A stretch of DNA of 64,000 nt from Mimachlamys varia. Taxonomy: Eukaryota; Mollusca; Bivalvia; Pectinida; Pectinidae. Where the stretch lies: contig OX392529.1 in NCBI GenBank assembly GCA_947623455.1, positions 57,555,186 through 57,619,185 on the forward strand, read 5' to 3'. Positions 42,813-53,724 of this stretch are shown in pieces; within the stretch, counting starts at the first letter, position 1, and each line of letters starts with the position of its first letter. Made by a program: the position numbers and the translations under genes. The notes under the pieces were generated by a model. It was given only the letters and a program-made list of their open reading frames with translations. It was not told where the DNA came from and did no database searches.

Positions 42813-42932
42813 CCTTGATGGTGTGACAGAGATATCTCCAAATTAAGGGGTGATATTCTTGGCTGCTTTACCCGAGGCTCAATCAAGAATATCACCCCGA
42901 GGGTTGGAGATTTCTCTATCACAACATCAAGG
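42813..42932. repeat. Foldback (MITE-like) inverted repeat
   Basis: Arms of about 50 nt (CCTTGATGGTGTGACAGAGA onward, and its complement ending CAACATCAAGG) pair with about seven differences around a 20-nt loop. GGGGTGATATTCTTG and CAAGAATATCACCCC are the inner perfect segments. It lies 1 kb behind the stop codon, possibly in the 3' UTR. Confidence 0.8.
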
Positions 42933-43049
42933 AAGGAGATGATTATTTTTCTTTTTGTCATTTTGTAACTTTTAACGAAAGTATCAATGCAATACAATGC
43001 TGACGTGATGTGATTGAATTGTTGCTTTTGTGTGATAATAGTGTTGTCA

Positions 43050-43079
43050 TGACGTCAGTATATTGTATTAGTGACGTCA
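43050..43079. promoter_or_regulatory. Two perfect CRE sites, 22 bp apart
   Basis: TGACGTCA, the CREB/ATF palindrome, occurs at 43050-43057 and 43072-43079. Spacing is two helical turns. No adjoining gene start is evident. Confidence 0.4.
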
Positions 43080-43693
43080 TTAAAGTGTTGACTTCATTAC
43101 ATTGTTGTCAGCTCGTGCTATCTGTCATACCTTATACAGAGAAATCTCGAACAGGTTAAAGGGGAGAAAAAATCTGTGAATGATTGGAGAACAGCAAAAC
43201 ATTAAGAACACCTGCTATTTTAACACTTGTCACTGATTAGGGTATTGCATTTCATTGTTTAGAATTCAAATTTTAGTTCAAATCGGGAGGTAGTGATGAT
43301 ACGAAATATTTTTAGGTATCAAAACATCAAACCAAACTTTTCTTGGGGACATTATTTATACCATAAAGTTTGCAACCAAAATAAGTTTAAATTTACACAG
43401 CATTATACGCTTACAACCAAATATATGTCACGATCCTCGAATGCCATGAGCCAGGGAATGATACCACCCGAGTTACTGTACATAGTTATGTGTATTGTCT
43501 GTCTGATTTACAACTTGGTTTGTTAATAGTGGTTTCCTCCTTTTTCTTGTTTTCATGTTTGACCTAAAAAGAAAAAAACTAATTGCAATGTCTTCAGCAC
43601 AATTTGTCATCTTATGTCAAAATTCAAATTCTGATTCTTTGAAGATCTTGCCATGTTTATTTATGTGCAAAACTTTTTTTTTCTTTTATCAGA

Positions 43694-43703
43694 AATAAAT
43701 AAA
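43694..43703 (+). terminator. Candidate polyadenylation signal of the receptor gene
   Basis: Overlapping AATAAA hexamers (43694 and 43698) are followed by an A-rich run. Use would give a 3' UTR of about 1.9 kb containing the 37-bp array and the foldback. AATAAA is frequent by chance in this AT-rich DNA. Confidence 0.3.
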
Positions 43704-43709
43704 AGAAAA

Positions 43710-46245
43710 AAAATATATCGAACTATATACTTCGAAGTATGATATATGTTTGAATTAAATATCCATTCATACTCTTCACGGTAGGATTGCTATATGTATA
43801 TGAATGTTTAATTGTTGAGATACAATGTAGTTTCGTACTGTGATCTAAATGTATGCTTCATTAGTTCGGTTATAAGTAAAGTATAAATACGGATACCTCC
43901 ATAGTCTTTGATGGGACTCATTACAGGACACTATTCCAGACGTATCACAACACAGGCCGAAATTACAGTATCCAAGGTAAACATAACAGCTGCTCAAATA
44001 TTGCTTGGCATTACAAGAATTGACAATGTAATTATGTTAAAGATATCTTTCTCCTTACGACAACAGCAACATCACGAAGTGCACATCGTCGAAACGGACA
44101 TATATCGTTCCAACCTGGGATCGTTCGTCTATTCACGGAAGAAGAGACAGCTAAAACATTCATACAACCTATCAGTAATGTCGTCTGCTGCATACATTGA
44201 CTCACAGGTGTTTGTCACGATTATCTGTTCGCACGAAGACATATTAACAGTCTGTATATCTACTAAAATATAGATTCGTGAGGTTCTGCTCACCATCCTA
44301 TCGCGAAATCAACTGACGTTATATCATACCCGACTATTGTCTCTTTTTATTTTAGTTACCTCCCTTCACATGCAAAATGTTTTACCTTTGTTTCATAAGT
44401 TTATTTCGAACAACCATTATTTCTTTTACAATTAATGGCGGTGGAAAAACGGGCTCGGTGAAACCGAAAATCCAATATTAAGAAAAAAATTATAATGTAC
44501 ATGATAATAAGTAAAACGAAAAAAAACCCCACACATTTGAACGTTCACTCCTCAGTAAAGAGTGAGTAATACAGAGGGTCAATATTTAGTAATAGTCTGC
44601 GTTGCTAAGAATGACGTTACTTGCTAATGGCTTGTAAAGTGATACCTTATCATATAACAAGTAATGATTAAAGGGACATACACTCGGGAACTAACTCCAA
44701 ATCATTCCAGTTCATACATATCACGTAATTGCTTTCTTAACAATGATTTAGTTGAATACCTGGTTTGTATTTATTATAAAATGGAACATTAGCGTTTTGA
44801 CAAGCTACAATTTATAAAAAGGACTATGTTCAATTGGGTATGAAATGAGACATTAAGATAATTGCTTCTCTCAGACCTACGTACTGATACAGTGGTCTTA
44901 AGTAAGAGTCCCGACCCAATACTTATTCATGTACACATACAAGGTACCTTTATTACCAGACCGGGAGAAAATTATATCACTCTACCTTACGTGAATTGTG
45001 ACACATAACAACGGCCGTATACCATACAGATATAGCCCAAGAATTGTAAGGTATAATTTATTACTGATTAATCTCTATAATTGGATTATATTACAAGTCT
45101 TGATACAGGTTTATCAGGAAGGTGGATTAACAAGTTCCCAATCAAACACAAGGTTTATCAAACTGAGAGCTTCGTACCTGGCTAATTCAATTAATATGAT
45201 GACATCAGTGACACAGGTTAAAACAACAGATGTTTGAGATTAAATACTGAATTAATATATCATAATGGGTTCAAAGTAACACACACAATTTTTCATCAAA
45301 TAGCTTCTCGTTAAATAGGACTACTAGTACTGTTACTGCCCCCCCCCTTATTTTTATCTATATTGTACTGAATAAAATTTTCTACAAATAGTATCAGCTG
45401 TTTAGCGCTTCATGCATGATTCAGAAGAATGTGATAAAGATCCGCGCTGATATTTTCCAGAATAATTCAGTAAGCTCGGGACAAGTTACGAACAAGTCGC
45501 ATAAGCAGCTACAATATATGTATACCGGCGAATCTTGCTCGGAGTCACCCGATACATGTTGTTATTGTCCAGGTCGACTGCATTATTTATTGGGAATGCA
45601 GCTTCCATGTATATCACGCCATGTTTGTTTGTTTGGTGGTAAAAACAAAAACACTTTATTCACAAACTTGGCCAAAAGTGCTGAAAGTGGCAGTGTGGTT
45701 TCTCAAAGAAGGTTTGCATAAATTTGAAAACAGATTCGGCGATTAATTGCTTCGTGTATATTGCGTAAAATACTTGCGTTATGGATGGGTGCAGATATTG
45801 AACTGGCTTAAGTTATGAACAGAAAATAATTTTTCAGTGAAAGATAGCCGTCAATAGACAACATTTTGATGGTAAGCATTGTGACAATATTTTTGAATGA
45901 TTGATCAAGTGTCAATCGTTAAATATAAAATGTTGTGGCGCTAAAAAGTTAAGCCATTTTTTTCAAGTTTATTTAGTATTAATTACTGTGCTGTACACTT
46001 CATGTATGGACCCGTACATTGTACAGTACACCAGCTATAAACTCCATGATATATTATACTATGGTTTTGCCTTAGTCTCATATTTTTCTTCTAGTGTAGA
46101 CATGTAGTGTAGAAATCCTAGTATATAATGCCTGTTCAATCGAATATAAACTTGTGTCAGACAGCATCATGGTTTAGGGTATGAAGCTTTAAAACCTGGA
46201 TCAGAATCATGGCAGTAATCAGGTGACGTATCCATACTGGGCTTA
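43710..46245. other. Intergenic region, no supported gene
   Basis: AT-rich. The longest open frame (43908-44273, 121 codons) shows no domain, signal peptide or recognised motif and lacks splice context. I do not call it. A C-run lies at about 45340. Confidence 0.5.
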
Positions 46246-46250
46246 CACGC

Positions 46251-46283
46251 TGACGTCATGTTCAAGTATATGCGATGACGTCA
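46251..46283. promoter_or_regulatory. Second pair of perfect CRE sites
   Basis: TGACGTCA at 46251-46258 and 46276-46283, with a half-site GTGACGTA at 46223. It mirrors the pair at 43050 in spacing. No transcription start is evident nearby. Confidence 0.4.
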
Positions 46284-46785
46284 CAATGGATATGCACGGT
46301 TATAGGGATATTAGAAACAGTTTAATATTCTGTGACAGTTTCAAACGTTACGTAATATGAGAATATACGTATACCAAACACTCTGCCTATCTACCATAAC
46401 AAGACTTTTAAATGTGTGTCGTTTGATGTTTAATGCATATTTAAATAAATATTCTTTTTATCTGGTATTACATGCATTGCTTTCTTTTTATCTTACATTT
46501 ATTAACATAACCACCTGGACCGATCCTATGTAATTGTACTTGAGTGGTTTGGGTACAAGGTGTACCGGTGTTGGTAGAGTTCCCTCTATACATGCAAATA
46601 AATATTATAAGTTATAAAGCTGCTAGTGTTATTCCTTTGATAAGAAAGTAAAGGAATATATTTATCCCTCTGATTTTTCTTCAATTCAAAAATGTTTGAT
46701 TGCTGATCCATTGGGAGTATCCTCAAATTATCTCCGTTTTCCCGACAATAAACATACGTTTATTTCTTTGGTGGAAGGATTATTT

Positions 46786-46970
46786 CCGCGGTGGCCGAGT
46801 GCTAAAGATGTTCTGACATTCTTCCATTAGCCCTCCACCTTTCGGTTGCGAGTTCGAAACCCATGGTTTTCTCCGGGTAACCCGGCTTTCCTCCATCTCC
46901 GAAACTTGGGACGTCCTTAGATAACCATTGGTGTTAACAGGACAAAATAAACCAAACCATAAACCAAATT
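46786..46970 (+). mobile_element. tRNA-derived SINE, second type
   Basis: The head CGCGGTGGCCGAGTGCTAAA resembles a long-variable-arm tRNA (Leu/Ser type). A B box GAGTTCGAAACC (about 46849-46860) follows. The body has TTTTCTCCGGGTAACCCGGC, the same core as the SINE at 33917, and the tail is A/C-rich (AAAATAAACCAAACC). The two SINEs share a core but have different tRNA heads. Confidence 0.75.
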
Positions 46971-47494
46971 TCCCTAATTCATGGGCGGATACAGTATACA
47001 AGATAATTAAGAAGCCGGAATACAACTGTAAAAATGTTTCGTTTCTGTCCCACTCCTCAGAACTCCGCCCCTTCCTACTATCCTTGTAATCATGTGCTTG
47101 GTTACCAACTGTTATCCCCCGGAAGGGCACTCTGTAAACATCATTAATACCCCATTAAAAAACATATTTGTTGTCCAAACATTAATGTTTTCCTGTCCAT
47201 TTCAAAACTTAACATTCATGAATAATACATAAACGATTTAGAACAAGTTAAGACGTGGAAATCCACTGGACACTGGCCAGATTATTGACCGTGGTAAACC
47301 GAGACAAGCAGTTGATCCGTTATTCAATGAAACCCGTATGTACCTGGCCAGACATGCTCTATAGTTTGATATAGCATATACAATTAAAGTATGTAAGAAT
47401 AACTTTCCATGCCTTAAGTTTGACATACGGATCAAAGCATGATTATATTACGGCTTATTACAATGTAGTACGACTTAACAAGAGGATAGATGTA

Positions 47495-47575
47495 AAGGAA
47501 TCTAATCCATAAAAGCAGAGATAGAGAGAGAGAGAGAAAAGAAACGAATAAGGAATTTAATCCATAAAAGCAGAG
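47495..47575. repeat. GA microsatellite between direct repeats
   Basis: TAATCCATAAAAGCAGAGA occurs twice (47503 and 47555) around a GAGAGAGA tract, immediately left of the large palindrome. Confidence 0.75.
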
Positions 47576-47585
47576 AGATACTCAC

Positions 47586-47717
47586 TATATAATTGTTGGT
47601 TGCACAATTATTATATATATATTGTTCTAAAATATTCTTTTCGTTTTCTCTCTCAGAAAACGAAAAGAATATTTTAGAACAATATATATTAATAATTGTG
47701 CAACCAACAATTATATA
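47586..47717. repeat. Large near-perfect palindrome
   Basis: Arms of 62-63 nt, from TATATAATTGTTGGTTGCAC inward to AATATTCTTTTCGTTTTC, are inverted complements with a single 1-nt indel and a loop of about 7 nt (TCTCTCA). A transcript would form an almost perfect 62-bp hairpin. No coding capacity. Confidence 0.92.
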
Positions 47718-48279
47718 CTCAAACTGTAGTAGAAATAAATAATAATAATAAAACATGTATAATTCTTTTCACATTTCTATTAGAAATATAAATAAAATAT
47801 AAATAAATTATAAATAAATTTCTGATTAATGAAAATATTTTGAAATGAATAAAATTCTGTGTACATTTGATCAATTGATTATACTATTGCAATTGGTGTG
47901 TTTTTGTAGACCTCTTCCTTGCACGGCAGTATCAAACGAACCATGACCTGACTAGTGATATAATTACAAATATACAGTGTACTTTGTCCTAATCATATCA
48001 TTTTCTATCTCTGTATCCTAATTCATAGTTAGTATCCATATGTTTGCATCTTATGGTTTAAGGATAGATAACAATATGTGATAGACTTACTTTATGCAGT
48101 TATTCCTGTACGTTTTCGTGAGAATATAAAATTAAATATTGATTTAAGAAATGAGGAATTTGGCTTGTAACGAATACTAGGCATCAGTAGTAAGAGTAAG
48201 GACCCTCAAATACTAATATTGTAAAGTAACCAGGCGGGTGAAACATGTACCGAACCTACAGGACAAACAAATGCTCGTT

Positions 48280-50885
48280 TCGACATCCTTTACACACTAG
48301 TACGTTACCCACTGAACATCCCTTACACACGAGTAGTTACTCACTGAACATCCTTTACACACGAGTACGTTACCCACTGAACATCCCTTACACACGAGTA
48401 CGTTACCCACTGAACATCCCTTACACACGATGAACATCCCTTACACACGAGTACGTTACCCACTGAACATCCCTTACGCACGAGTACGTTACCCACTGAA
48501 CATCCCTTACACACGATGAACATCCCTTACACACGAGTACGTTACCCACTGAACATCCCTTACACACGAGTACGTTACCCACTGAACATCCCTTACACAC
48601 GAGTACGTTACCCACTGAACATCCCTTACACACGAGTACGTTACCCACTGAACATCCCTTACACACGAGTACGTTACCCACTGAACATCCTTTACACACG
48701 AGTACGTTACTCACTGAACATCTCTTACACACGAGTACGTTACCCACTGAACATCCCTTAAACACGAGTACGTTACCCACTGAACATCCCTTACACACGA
48801 GTACGTTACTCACTGAACATCCCTTACACACGAGTACGTTACTCACTGAACATCCCTTACACACGAGTACGTTACTCACTGAACATCCCTTACACACGAG
48901 TACGTTACTCACTGAACATCCCTTACACACGAGTACGTTACCCACTGAACATCCCTTACACACGAGTACGTTACTCACTGAACATCCCTTACACACGAGT
49001 ACGTTACTCACTGAACATCCCTTACACACGAGTACGTTACTCACAGAACATCCCTTACACACGAGTACGTTACTCACTGAACATCCCTTACACACGAGTA
49101 CGTTACTCACTGAACATCCCTTACACACGAGTACGTTACCCACTGAACATCCCTTACACACGAGTACGTTACCCACTGAACATCCCTTACACACGAGTAC
49201 GTTACTCACTGAACATCCTTTACACACGAGTACGTTACCCACTGAACATCCCTTACACACGAGTACGTTACCCACTGAACATTCCTTACACACGAGTACG
49301 TTACCCACTGAACATCCCTTACACACGAGTACGTTACCCACTGAACATCCCTTACACACGAGTACGTTACACACGATGAACATCCCTTACACACGAGTAC
49401 GTTACCCACTGAACATCCCTTACACACGAGTACGTTACCCACTGAACATCCCTTACACACGAGTACGTTACCCACTGAACATCCCTTACACACGAGTACG
49501 TTACTCACTGAACATCGCTTACACACGAGTACGTTACCCACTGAACATCCCTTACACACGAGTACGTTACCCACTGAACATCCCTTACACACGAGTACGT
49601 TACTCACTGAACATCCCTTACACACGAGTACGTTACTCACTGAACATCCCTTACACACGAGTACGTTACTCACTGAACATCCCTTACACACGAGTACGTT
49701 ACTCACTGAACATCCCTTACACACGAGTACGTTACCCACTGAACATCCCTTACACACGAGTACGTTACTCACTGAACATCCCTTACACACGAGTACGTTA
49801 CTCACTGAACATCCCTTACACACGAGTACGTTACTCACAGAACATCCCTTACACACGAGTACGTTACTCACTGAACATCCCTTACACACGAGTACGTTAC
49901 TCACTGAACATCCCTTACACACGAGTACGTTACCCACTGAACATCCCTTACACACGAGTACGTTACTCACTGAACATCCCTTACACACGAGTACGTTACC
50001 CACTGAACACCCTTTACACACGAGTACGTTACTCACTGAACATCCCTTACACACGAGTACGTTACCCACTGAACATCCCTTACACACGAGTACGTTACCC
50101 ACTGAACATCCCTTACACACGAGTACGTTACCCACTGAACATCCCTTACACACGAGTACGTTACCCACTGAACATCCCTTACACACGAGTACGTTACCCA
50201 CTGAACACCCTTTACACTCGAGTACGTTACTCACTGAACATCCCTTACACACGAGTACGTTACCCACTGAACATCCCTTACACACGAGTACGTTACCCAC
50301 TGAACATCCCTTACACACGAGTACGTTACTCACTGAACATCCCTTACACACGAGTACGTTACCCACTGAACATCCTTTACACACGAGTACGTTACTCACT
50401 GAACATCCCTTACACACGAGTACGTTACTCACTGAACATCCCTTACACACGAGTACGTTACCCACTGAACATCCCTTACACACAAGTACGTTACCCACTG
50501 AACATCCCTTACACACGAGTACGTTACCCACTGAACATCCCTTACACACGAGTACGTTACCCACTGAACATCCCTTACACACGAGTACGTTACCCACTGA
50601 ACATCCCTTACACACGAGTACGTTACTCACTGAACATCCCTTACACACGAGTACGTTACTCACTGAACATCCCTTACACACGAGTACGTTACCCACTGAA
50701 CATCCCTTACACACGAGTACGTTACCCACTGAACATCCCTTACACACGATGAACATCCCTTACACACGAGTACAGTACCCACTGAACATCCCTTACACAC
50801 GAGTACGTTACCCACTGAACATCCCTTACACACGAGTACGTTACTCACTGAACATCCCTTACACACGAGTACGTTACCCACTGAA
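48280..50885. repeat. 33-bp minisatellite, about 78 copies
   Basis: The unit is CACTGAACATCCCTTACACA plus CGAGTACGTTACC. Period 33 keeps frames open on both strands (458 codons plus, 516 and 320 minus). The main variant, ACCCACT/ACTCACT, changes Pro/Ser on one strand and Gly/Ser on the other, so neither strand shows coding constraint. Occasional truncated units (ACACGATGAACATC) mark block duplications. Confidence 0.96.
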
Positions 50886-51174
50886 CAGATCCAACATCAA
50901 ATGAAAAAGACAGTGCTGGGCAAATATTCCACTATATATGTTGAGGGACTATATCACTTCTAAACAAGAAAATACTGTGTCATTACCATGCACTTTCCCC
51001 GGTTATAAAGTTATAATAAAGTTACATAATAACAGCATCTAGTTCTGAGGAATTCACCTTGGAAGCTTTCCACGACGATAAAATAAATAAGACACTCAGG
51101 AAAACAAAATGTTACATCTGTACCTATAAATGATACTCCACAACCTCGTGATTCATGGGAACTAAAAGTCAACC

Positions 51175-51681
51175 TTAGTCTGACACGGGTGGCATGTCTT
51201 CAAAATCCTCGTCATAATCGGCACTGTTTGTTGTCTGGTAATAATGGCTTTTTTTACATACAATTGGCGCATGTAACCTAGCAACCATTTCTTTCACATC
51301 GCGGGGGGTCTTTAAGGACTCTTCGGGCGGCTCTTCCTCTTCGTGCTTATATTGTGCGAATCCTCGTTGGTACTGCTTACAAGCACGTGGATGTAACTTT
51401 ATAGGGTTAGGTTGACTTAAACGGGCCACAACAGTGTTCACCTCATCTTCTGACACCTGTCTGAACGCAGGCGCACGTGGTATATAGCCATAGTCACCAT
51501 CATCTTCGTACAGCCTTTTCCTCAATGACGCTGCGTGGTAGGTTTCGGAAAAGTTACGTGAAAGTGTTGGCGGATTGTATATCCCTTGAAATCGTCGAAT
51601 CCTTGGTTTAAACTCTCTTGTTGAGTAGATGTGCTTGATATTACTTGAAGTCAGTCTTCCGTATGACACACAAAACGACAT
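51175..51681 (-). CDS. Uncharacterised 168-residue protein, possible single-exon gene
   Basis: A complete ATG-to-stop frame outside any repeat. I do not recognise the protein. It has a basic N-terminal half (REFKPRIRRF, SLRKRLYEDD) and two copies of a motif, EVNTVVARL (80-88) and DVKEMVARL (128-136), 48 residues apart. Acidic EEEEPPEE lies between them and an acidic tail (DYDEDFED) at the end. No signal peptide or membrane helix. Mixed composition and non-repetitive sequence argue for a real gene. An exon of a larger gene or an intronless retrocopy are alternatives. Confidence 0.6.
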   Translation of the reverse strand: MSFCVSYGRLTSSNIKHIYSTREFKPRIRRFQGIYNPPTLSRNFSETYHAASLRKRLYEDDGDYGYIPRAPAFRQVSEDEVNTVVARLSQPNPIKLHPRACKQYQRGFAQYKHEEEEPPEESLKTPRDVKEMVARLHAPIVCKKSHYYQTTNSADYDEDFEDMPPVSD

Positions 51682-51739
51682 CGTTCTTGTTCAAAGCGTT
51701 TTATCAATTTCGAATGTCACCTAGGAATGGCCTGTCTCG

Positions 51740-51748
51740 TTATATAAT
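51740..51748 (-). promoter_or_regulatory. Candidate TATA box for the 168-residue gene
   Basis: Read on the minus strand, ATTATATAA lies about 60 bp upstream of the ATG at 51681, implying a short 5' UTR of about 30 nt. It is supported only by position and motif. Confidence 0.35.
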
Positions 51749-51941
51749 CCGTACACAGAACAGTTGTTTTGCATTAAGTGTTAAGTTCCAATGAACATTT
51801 TCACTGTTGTGGACATAATGTTGTGACACCTTCACTCGTATCCCAGCTCTGTGTATTACTGCACTGCTCCTATGGAACACATATAATGAACATACACAGT
51901 GCGCCACTAATTTAAATAGCTGACTATAAGTGTATGTAATG

Positions 51942-52133
51942 TCAACATTGATCTTGGCCCTTACTACGATTCACGGACACCAACAGGTTTGGTTGGTCGA
52001 TGGTACCGACAGCGACAAGCGTAGCTTTGGAGGTAACACTGTACCAAGGGCAGTGTATAACACACTAATCTCTCTAATGTCCTCTGTCGTCACCCAAACT
52101 ACCCCCAAATGTAAAAATCATACATTTGTGTGA
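51942..52133 (+). CDS. Possible short secreted ORF or first exon
   Basis: From ATG 51942 the frame reads MSTLILALTTIHGHQQVWLV, a weak signal-like start, then DGTDSDKRSFG followed by GGTAACA, which could be a donor near 52033. Unspliced it ends at 52133. It would be divergent from the 168-residue gene. No homology recognised; chance is likely. Confidence 0.2.
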   Translation, partial: STLILALTTIHGHQQVWLVDGTDSDKRSFGGNTVPRAVYNTLISLMSSVVTQTTPKCKNHTFV

Positions 52134-52139
52134 CACGTT

Positions 52140-53724
52140 AACTATGTGTTTCTATCGATTATGTATTACCTGTTGCTGGTATTTAAGTAAATAATACTAT
52201 TGCCGATACGAATCTCTTCCAGCAATGACTTGTGTATGGAGTGTCATAATAAATAGCTTTTTAATGTCTAGTATACATAGTTAATATTTTGATTGCTCAT
52301 TAATCATTTTAGCCATTATATTCATTACAAACTTTTCGTCTTCCAAATGTGGAGAGTTTTGAGGTTGTAATTTGACATTTATTGCTGCAGGTAGTCTTTT
52401 GATCCATTGCACCTTCGAGCACAATACGTAGTGAGATAGTTTACGAATGTGTTTCGAATGTTGATTTAATATGCTGGTACTATCAATGTTTGTAAGGCAC
52501 ACTTTTCCATTTATTACTGTACAAAGCTTTTTTTTAAGAAACCCATAATGAAATAGCTATACCAACAATCGGATCATATTTTACTCCATAATGTTTTCGT
52601 TGTGTCGGTTTACATGTGAAGTTTCATTGACGCCCATAATGTACTAGTCATCGAAAACTTCATCACATCTAAAATCTACATGTTTTCTGGAGCCGTGCTA
52701 ACGTCTTCCGCTATTTGTCTCGATATAACAATATATTGTAAACTTAAAAGACACTAACATATGGTTCTATTTCCACTGCAAATTCTTTTAGAAGCTTTAC
52801 CGTACGAAAGTGTGTCCATAGGCCTGTGAACGTTCTTTGGATCAACGTCATTCGAACGTTTTATCATATCGCATCATTAGCATTAGACATTCGTTATTAT
52901 CAAACATTTCAGTGACGTTAGGCTTTTCCAGGAATCTCGTTTGAACTGATAACACAGTCAGTATCGAAAAAGTAAGGGAATATTTATTGTTAAAATCAAA
53001 ATGTCATTGTAAGAATTGAATGTCATTTTCAATGCGCATACTAGTAGAATAAAAAGGCGATCGATTCGTATATGAAAGTAAATATATTTTCTTCTTATTA
53101 ATAGTCAGAATGAGTTGAACTAAAACACATTCTTCCATGACCTTGAAAAATGTCATTATGATTTCATTGTAATTTCAAATTTGAGTTTCAGTGTACAGGG
53201 TGTTTATCAAGCTGCACTTGAGAAAACGTTATTTGACCAGTGAAACTTGTTTTTGTCCATAAATACTAGATCCCGTACAGCGTATACAACTGTTACAGAA
53301 GGTAAATCTGATCCAGTTAGTAATGAAAACTTTGATTAACAGGTACCAGGTAATAAAAAGGTTTCCTCTCCAAATTCAACTGATATGTCGTCTAAGAGAC
53401 ACACCCTCTGGGTGGTATGATATTAAAGTGTGGTCGGGGGTAATACGTTCACGACCGCGCGCTAACGTAAAGCCCCCATACGTAGATATAATGTAGGTAC
53501 TCGATGGACTATACGTTCACCACCGTGCGATCGCCCCCGTACGCAGATAGGTACTCGGTAGTAATATACATGTCTAACATATACATATATAAGTACTGGC
53601 TAATTAACGACAGGTACGTACGACAGTCACAGTCTGACACAATCAGTAGTCAGAAAACATATAACGCGTTTGTTGTCGTTGGCGGACAAAAACTGGAATA
53701 TTACAGTCGGAAATTAGCAATAGT
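52140..53724. other. Intergenic region, no gene seen
   Basis: AT-rich sequence with only short chance frames. GTACGCAGATAGGTACTCG near 53530 repeats GTACTCGATGGACTATACGT near 53498 loosely (CGTTCACCACCG/CGTTCACGACCG), a small duplication. Confidence 0.5.

Noticed and set aside
43908..44273. 121-codon frame as a gene
   Set aside because: No recognised motif, signal or splice context in AT-rich DNA. Kept only as an unsupported frame.
46786..46865. Functional Leu/Ser tRNA gene
   Set aside because: Continues into a SINE core, and acceptor-stem pairing is lost.
48421..50756. 516-, 458- and 320-codon frames as Cys-rich or repeat proteins
   Set aside because: Period 33 is a multiple of three, so both strands stay open. 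The commonest variant is a replacement on both strands.
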